Source of the DNA: Stenotrophomonas sp. MMGLT7
GTDB lineage: Bacteria > Pseudomonadota > Gammaproteobacteria > Xanthomonadales > Xanthomonadaceae
Direction of reading: 5' to 3'
Length of the DNA stretch: 64,000 bases
NCBI RefSeq assembly: GCF_021168555.1
Contig: NZ_JAJOZS010000002.1
Span: forward strand, 248,001-312,000
The notes beneath the pieces were generated by a model. The model worked only from the letters and a program-made list of their open reading frames with translations, did not search any database and was not told the DNA's origin. Shown here piece by piece: positions 16,769 through 26,190 of the stretch. How positions within the stretch are numbered: the first letter of the stretch is position 1; every line of letters begins with the position of its first letter. The position numbers and the translations under genes are program-made.

Positions 16769-17647
16769 TCAGCGCAGTGCTGACGAGCCAGCGGCCGGAC
16801 GCTGGCGCCACCACGATGCCAGCAGCACCGCGGTGGCCGAGGCCACGTTGAGGCTCTCCACCGCGCCACTGCCGGGAATCGACACGCGCAGGTCGCAGGC
16901 CTGGGCGAAACCGCGGTCCATGCCCTCGCCCTCGGCTCCCATCACGTAGACCAGCCGCGGCGGCAGCGGCGCGGCGAACACGTCCTGCCCGCCGTCCACC
17001 AGCGTGGCGGCGAGCACGAAGCCGGCCTCGTGCAGTTGCGCATCGGCCACGTCGGTACGCGGCAGCTGCACCAGCGGTACCGCCTCGGCGCCGCCCTCGG
17101 CCACCCGCGCGGCGGCACCGGACAGCGCGAGCGTGGCGCCGGCCGGCAACAGGATGCCGGCCACGCCGAAGTGCGCGGCCGACCGCAGGATCGCGCCGAG
17201 GTTGTGCGGGTTTCCGACGCCATCCAGCCACAGTGCCAGCACCGGTCCGGCCGGCAGCGACGCCAGCCAGGCGTCCAGTGCCAGCGGCGGCTGGCGCAGC
17301 GCGTCGACGACGATGCCCTCGTGGTGGCGGCTGGCGGCGAGCCGGTCCAGGTCGCCGGTGTCGTCCACCACCCGGTAGCCGATGCGGTTGGCCACGCACC
17401 ACTTGAGCAGCGGCTGCCACTGCGGGATCGAGGCCTCGGCCAGGTAGACCTTGCGGATGGCCTGCGGACGGCGAGCGAACAGCGCCTGCACCGCGTTGCG
17501 CCCGTACAGCCTCAGCTCGCCGGTCTCCTGCCCGCCCTCGCCCCGTGCAGGCGGCGCGGATCGAGGCGCGGGTGCACGCGGCGCAGGCCGCGGCGCACGT
17601 CCCCAGGGACTGTCGCGGCCCTGCCCCGGTCGGCGCGGATCGGCCAC
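16769..17647 (-). CDS. SpoU/TrmH-family RNA 2'-O-methyltransferase
   Basis: A 292-residue SPOUT methyltransferase. After a proline/arginine-rich low-complexity leader (about 1-42) comes the substrate-binding domain (LRLYGRNAVQALFARRP) and then the knotted catalytic domain with the three SpoU motifs: LDGVGNPHNLGAILRSA, YVMGAEGEGM, and PGSGAVESLNVASATAV. The catalytic Arg/Asn of motif 1 and the Ser-Leu-Asn-Val of motif 3 are intact. The exact rRNA/tRNA target is not resolved (RlmB-like or TrmH-like). GTG start at 17647 with GGAGG five bases upstream inside the end of the symporter gene, so the two are translationally linked with only 1 nt between stop and start. Confidence 0.92.
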   Translation of the reverse strand: MADPRRPGQGRDSPWGRAPRPAPRAPAPRSAPPARGEGGQETGELRLYGRNAVQALFARRPQAIRKVYLAEASIPQWQPLLKWCVANRIGYRVVDDTGDLDRLAASRHHEGIVVDALRQPPLALDAWLASLPAGPVLALWLDGVGNPHNLGAILRSAAHFGVAGILLPAGATLALSGAAARVAEGGAEAVPLVQLPRTDVADAQLHEAGFVLAATLVDGGQDVFAAPLPPRLVYVMGAEGEGMDRGFAQACDLRVSIPGSGAVESLNVASATAVLLASWWRQRPAAGSSALR

Positions 17648-17648
17648 G

Positions 17649-19139
17649 TCAGCCTCCCTTGCGCCAGAAGCCGGCGTTGCGGATGCCGAGCTTGTCCGGA
17701 TCGAATACCGGATCCAGGCCCTGCTTCTTCTGCGTCTCGTAGTCGCGCAGCGCCAGCAGCGCCGGCTTCTGCAGCAGCAGGATGGCGATGATGTTCAACC
17801 ACGCCATCAGGCCCACGCCGATGTCGCCGAGGGTCCAGGCCATCTCCGCGGTGCGCACCGTGCCGAACACCGTCATCGCGATGATGCCCAGGCGCAGCAC
17901 CAGCGTGGCCACCGGACGCACCTTGTGGCCGTTGATGTAGGTCAGGTTGGTCTCGGCCATGTAGTAGTAGGCCATGATCGTGGTGAAGGCGAAGAAGAAC
18001 AGCGCCACGGCCACGAAGCCCGCGCCCCAGCCGGGCAGCACCGACTCGATGCCGGCCTGGGCGAAGCCCGAACCGGCCGCCACGCCCGGCAAGGCCTGGT
18101 GGACCATCGTGCCGTCGGGCAGGCTCACGTTGTACATGCCGGTGGACAGCACCAGGAACGCGGTCGCCGTGCACACCAGCATGGTGTCGAAGTAGATCGC
18201 CCAGGCCTGCACGTAGCCCTGCTTGGCCGGATGCGAGACCTCGGCGGCGGCGGCGGCGTGCGGGCCGGTGCCCTGGCCGGCCTCGTTGGCGTAGATGCCG
18301 CGCTTGACGCCCCACTCGATCGCCAGGCCCAGCATCGCGCCGAAACCGGCATGCAGGCCGAAGGCGCTTTCGAAGATGATGCGGAACATCGTCGGCAGGA
18401 AGCTGGCGTTGAGCGACATCACCACCACCGCCATCAGGATGTAGCCGATGGCCATGAACGGCACCACGAACTCGGCGATCGCGGCGATGCGCTTGATCCC
18501 GCCGAAGATGATCGCCGCCAGCAGCAGGCCGACGGCGATCCCGATCGCCAGCTTGAAGGCGAACGCCGCCTCCAGGCCCAGCCACTGGCCGTCCAGGCTC
18601 GGGCACACGCTGGTGCTGTTGCAGAAGTTGCTGGCGCTGTCGGCGATGGCGTTGGCCTGCACGCCCGGCATCAGGAAACCGGTGGCGACGATGGTGGACA
18701 GCGCGAATGCCCAGGCGTACCACTTCAGCCCCAGGCCCTTCTCGATGTAGTAGGCCGGACCGCCGCGATAGCGGCCCTGGTTGTCCTTTTCCTTGTAGAT
18801 CTGCGCCAGGGTGCACTCGATGTACGAGGTCGAGGCGCCGAGGAAGCCCATCACCCACATCCAGAACACCGCGCCCGGCCCGCCGAAGGCGATGGCGGTG
18901 GCCACGCCGGCGATGTTGCCGATGCCGATGCGCCCGGACATCGACAGCGCCAGCGCCTGGAACGAGGACACGCCGGCATCGGATTTCTGCCCGCTGAAGG
19001 TCAGGCGGGTCATCTCGACGAAGCCGCGGACCTGCATGAAGCGGGTGCGCAGCGAGAACCACAGGCCCGCGCCCAGGCACAGCACGATCAGTGCCTGGCT
19101 CCAGATGATGCTGTTCAGCCAAACGAAAAAGGCTTCCAC
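17649..19139 (-). CDS. Sodium:alanine/glycine symporter (AGCS family)
   Basis: A 496-residue inner-membrane symporter of the AGCS family importing alanine or glycine with sodium. About eleven hydrophobic segments are present. The signature GRIGIGNIAGVATAIAFGGP near residues 85-105 and the later EAGQGTGPHAAAAAEV are family-specific. The GTG at 19139 is chosen: GGAG lies 9 nt upstream and the protein then begins VEAFFVWLNSIIWSQ, as relatives do; the frame is open further upstream but crosses a palindromic repeat. It is followed immediately by the TrmH-family gene. A repeat element sits upstream (19332-19461). Confidence 0.94.
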   Translation of the reverse strand: MEAFFVWLNSIIWSQALIVLCLGAGLWFSLRTRFMQVRGFVEMTRLTFSGQKSDAGVSSFQALALSMSGRIGIGNIAGVATAIAFGGPGAVFWMWVMGFLGASTSYIECTLAQIYKEKDNQGRYRGGPAYYIEKGLGLKWYAWAFALSTIVATGFLMPGVQANAIADSASNFCNSTSVCPSLDGQWLGLEAAFAFKLAIGIAVGLLLAAIIFGGIKRIAAIAEFVVPFMAIGYILMAVVVMSLNASFLPTMFRIIFESAFGLHAGFGAMLGLAIEWGVKRGIYANEAGQGTGPHAAAAAEVSHPAKQGYVQAWAIYFDTMLVCTATAFLVLSTGMYNVSLPDGTMVHQALPGVAAGSGFAQAGIESVLPGWGAGFVAVALFFFAFTTIMAYYYMAETNLTYINGHKVRPVATLVLRLGIIAMTVFGTVRTAEMAWTLGDIGVGLMAWLNIIAILLLQKPALLALRDYETQKKQGLDPVFDPDKLGIRNAGFWRKGG

Positions 19140-19331
19140 GAATCGTCTCTCCCGGTCGGATGTCGCCGCTGCGACCGGATGTCGAGCGTGCTGGAGGCGA
19201 CACGATAACGGGATTTTCACCGGTTGCACACGGCCACCGACAAGTGGAGGCGACTTGCACCGCATCGGTGCGGAAAAGCTGGAAGATGGTGCATTTCCAC
19301 CTTGGATCGTCGTTCCCGCAACAGCCAATTT

Positions 19332-19461
19332 CCCTTCCCCCCGCTTGCGGGGGAAGGTGCCCGGAGGGCGGATGGGGGCTGTTCGGAGTATGGGAAAGCC
19401 AGAGCAGAAGCACCCCCCATCCGGCGCTGCGCGCCACCTTCCCCCGCAAGCGGGGGAAGGG
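19332..19461. repeat. Palindromic intergenic element, copy 1 (CTTCCCCCGCTTGCGGGG type)
   Basis: Left hairpin CCTTCCCCCCGCTTGCGGGG, a middle part GGTGCCCGGAGGGCGGATGG, and at the right edge an inverted copy (CCCCATCCGGCGCTGCGCGC then CCTTCCCCCGCAAGCGGGGG). The ends are inverted repeats, so the whole behaves like a non-coding miniature element of about 130 bp. Related copies lie at 42781 and 59781. Confidence 0.85.
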
Positions 19462-19477
19462 AGCTTGCCGGCCGCGC

Positions 19478-20011
19478 TCAGGCCAGGCGCGAAAACATCC
19501 GCAGGTCGTGCAGGCCATCGGGCTTGCGGATGGCCGCGCGCAGCACGCCTTCCTCGACGAAGCGGTTCTTCTGCAGCACCCGCGCCGAGGCCGGATTGAT
19601 GTCGAGCACGGTGGCCTGCATCCGCGTCAGCGACAGCGCCTGCATCACCCAGGGCACGTACAGCGCGACGATGCGGGTCATCAGGCCGCGCCGCCAGTGC
19701 GCGCGGCCGAGCCAGTAGCCCAGCTCGGCGCCGTGGGCGCGCTCGCCGCTGCCGGGGCGGGCACCGATGGTGCCGCAGGCCTCGCCGTCGATCTCGATGG
19801 CGAACACCGGGTCCGACAGGTCCACCACCTTGCCGGCGAGGAAGGCTTCGCCATCGCTGCGCGTGTACGGGTGCGGGAAGCGATCGCTGAGGCCGCGCAC
19901 CACCTGGGCATCGTCGGCGTGGCGCAGCAGCGAAGGCAGGTCGTCCGCGCGCCAGCGACGCAGCACGAAGCCGTCGCCGGCGAGTCGAACGTCATCCCAG
20001 GAGTACGTCAT
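19478..20011 (-). CDS. GNAT-family N-acetyltransferase (RimJ/RimL-like)
   Basis: A 177-residue acetyl-CoA-dependent acetyltransferase. It starts GFVLRRWRADDLPSLLRHAD, has the acceptor strands AELGYWLGRAHWRRGLMTRI (acetyl-CoA pyrophosphate loop with R-R-G-L) and the RimJ/L signature NPASARVLQKNRFVEEG. The ATG 20011 gives the canonical N-terminus; the in-frame extension to 20143 is unlike the family. Substrate is unknown; relatives acetylate ribosomal protein N-termini or small amines. A palindromic repeat lies right after its stop codon. Confidence 0.88.
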   Translation of the reverse strand: MTYSWDDVRLAGDGFVLRRWRADDLPSLLRHADDAQVVRGLSDRFPHPYTRSDGEAFLAGKVVDLSDPVFAIEIDGEACGTIGARPGSGERAHGAELGYWLGRAHWRRGLMTRIVALYVPWVMQALSLTRMQATVLDINPASARVLQKNRFVEEGVLRAAIRKPDGLHDLRMFSRLA

Positions 20012-20297
20012 CGGCGGCCCGGCGCGGTGATCAGGGCCCTCGATGATAGCTGGAGCGTTTCGGTCCGGGCATTGGACGACGGTCGGAATCTCGGCCCGCA
20101 CGCCAGCGTCGTTACGCGGGATGCGATGTACAGGCGCGTCCAATCAACGTTGCGGCCACGCCGCCAGGTGGCTGCCAGTCATCGGGATTCGTGCCGGGGA
20201 AAGCCTCATCACGACTGATGACCGGGAGGCGGTGCCGCTCCCAGGACCACAATGCAGCGGCATGGCTGGACATGCCAGCCGTGCCGCTGCTGAGCCT

Positions 20298-22979
20298 TCA
20301 GCGCAGGATCGCCGCCGGATCCTGCGCATCCTTCAGTGCCGCGCACAGGCGCAGCGATTCGCCGGCCTGGGCCAGACCGCGCTCGGCGCCGGTCAGCGTG
20401 GCCAGCTTCGGCTTGAAGAAGGCGTCCAGCCGGTCGGCCTCGGCCACCGAGCAGCCGCCCATGGCCGGCAGCCGCGGCAGGCTGCCGGCCGAGAACGCGC
20501 CGGTGCGCGCGACGATGCGCTCGTAGTTGGCGGTGAACCACGGCCAGAACGAATCGCGCACGGCCGGGTCGGTGGCACCGGCGGAGAGCAGCGAGAACAT
20601 CTCGCCGACCTTGATGTCCGGGCTCAGCGCCAGCTGGCGCACGTGCGCCAGCTGCGCGGGGTCGCGGGTGTAGGACAGCCCGGCGATCAGCGCGTTGCGC
20701 TGTACCGGGTCGCCGGCCTGCTTCAGCGCCGCGACCAGGGCGGTCACCGCCGGCTCGCCGCGTTCGCGCACCACCGCGATCAGGGCATTGCCCAGCAGGT
20801 CCGGCGAGACCGCGGCGAAATCGAGCTGGCCGTCCTTGCCGGCCAGCACCGCATCGCCGTAGGCGAGCAGCGCCTGCCGCACCTCCGGCACCTCCAGCCG
20901 CGTGCCGAGCAGGCCGACCAGGTCCGAGCGCAGGTTGGCATCGTCCTGCGATTCGCCGGCGCGCGCGGCATACCCCAGCCGGCGCAGCCGCGGCAGGTAG
21001 GCATCCTGCGCCACCTTGCGCAGCGCCTCGCGCTGGGCGTCGCTACCGGCCAGCTGGTTCCACAGCCAGTTGAAGCGGTTCAGCAGCGCAGTGGAGACCT
21101 CGGCCGAGGGCGAGGCGGCCAGCCGGCGCAGGCCGGCCAGCACGTCGGCGGCATCGGCGTCGCCGCGGGCGAAGGCGGCATCGATCGCGTCGGCATAGGT
21201 CAGCTGCTCGGTCTCGTCCAGATCGCCGACATGCTGGCCGAGCCGGGCCAGCTGCGCCCTGGGCAGGCTGAAGCGGTAGTAGCCGCTGCCGCCGGCGTTG
21301 GGCAGCACCCAGCTGTCGGCGCCGGCACCGGGCAGCGCGATGCTGCCGCTGGCCGCATCGACCAGGCCGCAGGCGCTGCGGCTGCCGCCGGCCACGCCGT
21401 ACTTGACGCACACCGGCACGCCCCAGGTCTGCGCCGTGGATCCCGTCGAACCGACAGGCAGGTAGCGCTGCTGGGTGAACTGCAACGCGTAGCCAGCCGG
21501 CGTGGCGGCGAGCTGCGCCTGCAGGTAGGGCACCCCGGGCTGTTCGATGAAGCCGGCGAAGGCGCGCTTGAAATCCTCGCCCTTGCCGGCGGCGGCGGCG
21601 ATGGCATCGATCAGGTCGTAGGCGGTGGCATTGCCGAACCTGTGCGCCTGGATGTACCGGCGCATGCCGTCGCGGAAGGTGTCCGGCCCGACGAAGCGCT
21701 CGAACATGCCCAGCACCGCCGCGCCCTTCTGGTAGGTGATGCCGTCGAAGGCGGTCTCGATGTCGCCGTTGCCGGTGATCGGCTGGCGGATCTTGCGCGC
21801 GCTGACCAGGCTGTCGGCGTTCATCGTGCGCTGGGCGCTGGACACGCGGTCCAGGTCGGCGCGGAACTGCGGGCGCAGCGCCATCGTCACCTTCTGCTGC
21901 ATCCAGGTGGCGAAGGCCTCGTTGAGCCACAGGTCGTCCCACCAGGCCATGGTCACCGTGTCGCCGGTCCACTGGTGGGCCAGCTCGTGCGCGGTGACGT
22001 CGAAGGAGCCCTGCACGTTGCGGGTGGGCGAGTGCTCGTCCAGCAGCAGCAGCCAGTCGCGGAAGGTGACGAAGCCCGGGTTCTCCATCGCGCCGGCGGA
22101 GAAGTCCGGCGCGGCCACCAGGTCCAGCTTGCCGAACGGGTAGCCGAAGCCGTAGTAGTCCTCGAGGTAATGGATGATCTCCGGGGTCTGCGCCAGCGCG
22201 CGCTGCATGCGCGGGCCCTGCCCCCGGGCGGCGACCCCGCGCAGCGGCACCGGCTCGGTGCGCTCGGCGTTGGGTGCGATCGCAGGGCCGTCGACCACGT
22301 CCCAAGGGCCCACCGCATAGGCCAGCAGGTAGGTCGGCAGCGGCAGGGTCTCGGCGAAGGTGACCGTCTTCCAGCCCTTGCCGGCCGGCGTGCTGGACAC
22401 CTCGGCGGTGTTGGCCAGCGCCTGCTCGGCCTGCGGCACCGTGAGGCTCAGCGCGAACGGGGTCTTGAACGCCGGCTCGTCGAAGCCGGGAAAGGCGTAG
22501 CGCGCGCTGATCGGCTCCATCTGCGTCATCGCGTAGGCGCGGCCCTGGTAGCCGACCTTGTACAGCCCCTGCAGCTGCTGGTTCAGCGGCGCGCTGTAGG
22601 CGATCTCCAGCGTCAGCTGCTGCGGCACCAGGGTGCGGCCGAAATCGATCCGGGCCACGCCGGCCTGGGCGTCCGCCTGGCGCCAGGTGGCGGCGAAGGC
22701 CTCGCCCTCGGCAGGCACCACGCGGGTGCTGGCGACCTTGAGTTGCTTGCCGTGCAACCAGAGGTGGTCGGCCGCCTCGGCCAGGCGCACGCGGATCCTC
22801 ACGCTGCCACTGAAGTCGGCCTGGCCCGGATCGACCTTCAGCGCCAGCGCATAGTGCTCCGGCACCGCCCATTGCGGCAGGCGGCCGGTGGGCACCGGGT
22901 CCTGCGCGGTGGCGGCAAGCGCGGCGCCGCAGCACAGCGCCAGGGTGGAGGCCAGGACAACGGGGGCGAGACGGCGCAT
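20298..22979 (-). CDS. Secreted M1-family aminopeptidase (PepN-like)
   Basis: An 893-residue zinc aminopeptidase with a signal peptide (MRRLAPVVLASTLALCCGAA, cut near ALA 23), hence periplasmic or released. Domains: N-terminal beta saddle (about 35-235) with MTQMEPISARYAFPGFDEPA; thermolysin-like catalytic domain with exopeptidase loop GAMEN (296-300), zinc site HELAHQW (331-337) and second glutamate ligand in WLNEAFA (Glu354); a beta domain about 480-560; and a C-terminal ERAP1-like helical domain. All key residues are intact. The ATG 22979 has AAGGA seven bases upstream; the frame extends 14 codons further without a signal sequence. It follows the RND operon on the same strand after 85 bp but has its own clear start. 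It probably degrades imported or environmental peptides. Confidence 0.95.
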   Translation of the reverse strand: MRRLAPVVLASTLALCCGAALAATAQDPVPTGRLPQWAVPEHYALALKVDPGQADFSGSVRIRVRLAEAADHLWLHGKQLKVASTRVVPAEGEAFAATWRQADAQAGVARIDFGRTLVPQQLTLEIAYSAPLNQQLQGLYKVGYQGRAYAMTQMEPISARYAFPGFDEPAFKTPFALSLTVPQAEQALANTAEVSSTPAGKGWKTVTFAETLPLPTYLLAYAVGPWDVVDGPAIAPNAERTEPVPLRGVAARGQGPRMQRALAQTPEIIHYLEDYYGFGYPFGKLDLVAAPDFSAGAMENPGFVTFRDWLLLLDEHSPTRNVQGSFDVTAHELAHQWTGDTVTMAWWDDLWLNEAFATWMQQKVTMALRPQFRADLDRVSSAQRTMNADSLVSARKIRQPITGNGDIETAFDGITYQKGAAVLGMFERFVGPDTFRDGMRRYIQAHRFGNATAYDLIDAIAAAAGKGEDFKRAFAGFIEQPGVPYLQAQLAATPAGYALQFTQQRYLPVGSTGSTAQTWGVPVCVKYGVAGGSRSACGLVDAASGSIALPGAGADSWVLPNAGGSGYYRFSLPRAQLARLGQHVGDLDETEQLTYADAIDAAFARGDADAADVLAGLRRLAASPSAEVSTALLNRFNWLWNQLAGSDAQREALRKVAQDAYLPRLRRLGYAARAGESQDDANLRSDLVGLLGTRLEVPEVRQALLAYGDAVLAGKDGQLDFAAVSPDLLGNALIAVVRERGEPAVTALVAALKQAGDPVQRNALIAGLSYTRDPAQLAHVRQLALSPDIKVGEMFSLLSAGATDPAVRDSFWPWFTANYERIVARTGAFSAGSLPRLPAMGGCSVAEADRLDAFFKPKLATLTGAERGLAQAGESLRLCAALKDAQDPAAILR

Positions 22980-23064
22980 CGAGGAATCCTTCAGGGAGAC
23001 GGCAACGCACCACTCAAGCACGGATGGGTGCGGCGGTCATGTATCCAAAGTGACAGGCGCCGCC

Positions 23065-26000
23065 TCAGGCATGGCCGCCGACCTCGGGCGTGGTCGCCTC
23101 CAGCCTCGCCAGCTCGTGCGCCACCGCCTCGGGCGACTTGGTGTACGGCGCGATCAGCGCGTAGAACGCCGGCACCACGTACAGCGACAGCAGCGTGGAC
23201 AGCGACACGCCGAAGATCACCACCACGCCGATGGTGGCGCGGCTGGCCGAACCGGGGCCGCCGGCGGCCACCAGCGGGATCGCGCCGACCACGGTGGCGA
23301 TCGAGGTCATCAGGATCGGGCGCAGGCGCACCGAGGCCGACTCGACGATGGCCTGGTGCACGCTGCGGCCCTCGTCGCGCAGCTGGTTGGCGAACTCCAC
23401 GATCAGGATGCCGTTCTTGGCCGCCAGCCCGACCAGCATGACGATGCCGATCTGGCTGAACAGGTTGAGCGTGCCGCCTGTGATCCAAAGCCCGACCAGC
23501 GCGCCGAGCACCGCCAGCGGCACGGTGAGCATGATCACCAGCGGATGGGCGAAGCTCTCGAACTGCGCGGCCAGCACCAGGTACACCACCAGCAGCGCCA
23601 TTGCGAAGGTCAGCAGCACCGCCGAGCCCGATTGCTGGTACTCGCGCGATTCGCCCCGCCAGTCGATCTGCGCGTAGTCCGGCAGTTCCTCGGCGGCCGC
23701 CTGTTGCGCCCAGGCGATGGCATCGCCGAGCCGGTAGCCCGGCGCCAGGCCGGCGGTCAGGGTGATCGAGCGCAGGCGGTTGAAGCGGTTGAGCGTGCCC
23801 GGTTCGGCGATCTCGCTCAGCGTGACCAGGTTGGACAGCGGGATCAGCTGGCCGCTGGACGAGCGCACGCGGATCGCCTCCAGGTCGGCGGGCGCGGCGC
23901 GGCCGGCGCGGCCGGCCTGCAGCATCACGTCGTACTCCTCGCCGTTGTCGACGAAGGTGGTCACCCGCACCGAGCCCATCAGCGCCTCCAGCGCGCCGCC
24001 GATCGCGGTCACCGGCACGCCGAGGTCGGCCGCGCGCTGGCGATCGATGTTCACCCGCATCTGCGGGCGGGTTTCCTTGTAGTCCGAGTCGGCGCCGACC
24101 AGGCCGGGGTTGGCCTCCATGCGCTGCAGCATGCGATCGCGCCATTGCGCCAGCTCGACGTAGTCCGGCCCGCCCAGCACCATCTGGAACGGCTGCCCGC
24201 CGCCGCGCACCAGCCCGCCCTGCACCTGGGTGCGCACGCGCACGCCGGTGAGGCCGGCCAGGCGGCGCTGGATGTCGGCGGCCACGTCGATGGTCGGCTC
24301 GCTGCGCTTGCTCCAGTCCTGCAGGAACACGCTGACCCGCCCGGTGTGCATCTCCTCGCTGTTGCCGAAGCCGCCGGGCACGCGCGGGTTGGCGCGCGCG
24401 ATCAGCTGGTCCGGGCCGATCATCGGCTCGAGGATCTTTTCCACCTGCTTGATCTGGCCCACCGTGTAGTCGAAGCCCGCGCCCTCCGGGCCTTCGAGCA
24501 TGACCTGGAACTGGCCGCGGTCCTCGGCCGGGGCCAGTTCCGACGGCACCCGGTGGAACAGCAGCACGATCAGCACCGCCGCGCCCAGCATCAGCCCGGC
24601 GAACAGCCAGTGGCGGCCCACGCTGCGCTCGAGCGAACGCCGGTAGCCGGCGGCGACGCGTTCCAGGCGGCCATCGAACCACGCATTGAAGCGGTTGCGC
24701 CTGGCCTGCCCGTGCGGCTTGATCAGCTTGGACGACATCATCGGCGTCAGCGTCAGCGCCACGAACGCGGAGATCGCCACCGCCGCGGCCAGCGCCACCG
24801 CCAGCTCGCGGAACAGCCGCCCGGTGTTGCCCTGCAGGAAGCCGACCGGCAGGAACACCGCCACCAGCACCGCGGTGGTGGCGATCACGGCGAAGGCCAC
24901 CTGCGCGGTACCGCGCCTGGACGCCACCAGCGGCGGCTCGCCCAGGTCGACGCGGCGCTGGATGTTCTCCACCACCACGATGGCGTCGTCCACCACCAGG
25001 CCGATCGCCAGCACCAGCGCCAGCAGGGTGAGCAGGTTGATCGAGAAGCCGAACGCGTACAGCGCGATGAACGAGGCGATCAGGCACACCGGTACCGTCA
25101 CCGCCGGGATCAGCGCCGCGCGCACGCTGCCCAGGAACATCCAGATCACCAGCAGCACCAGCACCACCGCCTCCACCAGCGTGTGGTAGACGCGCTGCAC
25201 CGCCGCATCGATGAAGGTGGTGGTGTCGAAGGCGACGAAGATGTTGGTGCCTGCGGGCAGCGACTTCTGGATCTGCTCGGCCTCGGCGCGCGCCGCCCGC
25301 GCCACGTCCAGCGCGTTGGCGGTGGAGTTGCGCACGATGCCCAGGCCGACGTTGGGCTGGCCGTTGCTGTGGAAGTAGGCGCGGCGCTCGGCCGAGCCCA
25401 GCTCGATCTCGGCCACGTCGCCCAGCCGCACCACGTAGCCGTCCGCGCCCTTGCCCAGCGGGATGCGGGCGAAGTCCTCCGGCTTGAGGTAGCTGCGCTC
25501 CACCCGCAGGGTGAAGTCGCGCTGCGCCGATTCCAGGCTGCCGGCCGGCAGCTCGACGTTCTCGTTCTGCAGCGAGGTGCTGACGTCGGCCACGGTGAGG
25601 TTGCGCGCGGCCAGCTGGTCGCGGTCCAGCCAGATGCGCATGGCATAGCGCTGGCGCCCGCCGATGCGTACCTGGGCCACGCCGTCGAGGCTGGAGAAGC
25701 GGTCCACCACGTAGCGCTCGGCGTAGTCGGACAGCTGCAGCGTGTCCATCGCCGAGGAGTTCATGTTGAGCCACAGGATCGGGTCGGCGTCGGCTTCGAC
25801 CTTGGATATCTCCGGCGGCCGCGCCTGGTCGGGCATGCGGTCGGAGACGCGGCTGACCGCGTCGCGCACGTCGTTGGCGGCGGCCTCGATGTCGCGGCTC
25901 TGCGAGAACTCGATGCTGATGTCCGAGCTGCCGTTGCGGCTGCGCGCCTGGATGATCTCGATGCCCTCGATGCCGGCCAGCGCATCCTCCAGCACCTGGG

Positions 26001-26190
26001 TGATGCGGCTCTCCACCACCGCCGCCGAGGCGCCGGTGTACTCGACCTCCACCGAGACGATCGGCGGGTCGATCGCCGGCAGCTCGCGCAGGGTCAGGCG
26101 GGCGAAGGACATCAGTCCCAGCACGATCAGCAGCAGGCTCATCACCACCGCCAGCACCGGGCGGGTGATGGAGATGTCGGACAGTTTCAT
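23065..26190 (-). CDS. RND-family efflux pump, inner-membrane transporter (HAE1 group)
   Basis: A 1041-residue proton-driven multidrug pump subunit of the AcrB/MexK class. The N-terminus MKLSDISITRPVLAVVMSLL is the standard first helix; two large periplasmic loops follow (about 35-330 and 555-860); the proton-relay aspartates stand in LVVDDAIVVVEN in TM4 and the second half repeats the TM pattern (GLAAKNGILIVEFAN in TM10). Twelve membrane helices fit. It overlaps the adaptor gene by four bases (ATGA), so the pair is co-translated. No outer-membrane factor is encoded nearby, so it must borrow one. Substrate range is not predictable; shared ancestry with MexK/BpeF-type pumps is likely. Confidence 0.95.
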   Translation of the reverse strand: MKLSDISITRPVLAVVMSLLLIVLGLMSFARLTLRELPAIDPPIVSVEVEYTGASAAVVESRITQVLEDALAGIEGIEIIQARSRNGSSDISIEFSQSRDIEAAANDVRDAVSRVSDRMPDQARPPEISKVEADADPILWLNMNSSAMDTLQLSDYAERYVVDRFSSLDGVAQVRIGGRQRYAMRIWLDRDQLAARNLTVADVSTSLQNENVELPAGSLESAQRDFTLRVERSYLKPEDFARIPLGKGADGYVVRLGDVAEIELGSAERRAYFHSNGQPNVGLGIVRNSTANALDVARAARAEAEQIQKSLPAGTNIFVAFDTTTFIDAAVQRVYHTLVEAVVLVLLVIWMFLGSVRAALIPAVTVPVCLIASFIALYAFGFSINLLTLLALVLAIGLVVDDAIVVVENIQRRVDLGEPPLVASRRGTAQVAFAVIATTAVLVAVFLPVGFLQGNTGRLFRELAVALAAAVAISAFVALTLTPMMSSKLIKPHGQARRNRFNAWFDGRLERVAAGYRRSLERSVGRHWLFAGLMLGAAVLIVLLFHRVPSELAPAEDRGQFQVMLEGPEGAGFDYTVGQIKQVEKILEPMIGPDQLIARANPRVPGGFGNSEEMHTGRVSVFLQDWSKRSEPTIDVAADIQRRLAGLTGVRVRTQVQGGLVRGGGQPFQMVLGGPDYVELAQWRDRMLQRMEANPGLVGADSDYKETRPQMRVNIDRQRAADLGVPVTAIGGALEALMGSVRVTTFVDNGEEYDVMLQAGRAGRAAPADLEAIRVRSSSGQLIPLSNLVTLSEIAEPGTLNRFNRLRSITLTAGLAPGYRLGDAIAWAQQAAAEELPDYAQIDWRGESREYQQSGSAVLLTFAMALLVVYLVLAAQFESFAHPLVIMLTVPLAVLGALVGLWITGGTLNLFSQIGIVMLVGLAAKNGILIVEFANQLRDEGRSVHQAIVESASVRLRPILMTSIATVVGAIPLVAAGGPGSASRATIGVVVIFGVSLSTLLSLYVVPAFYALIAPYTKSPEAVAHELARLEATTPEVGGHA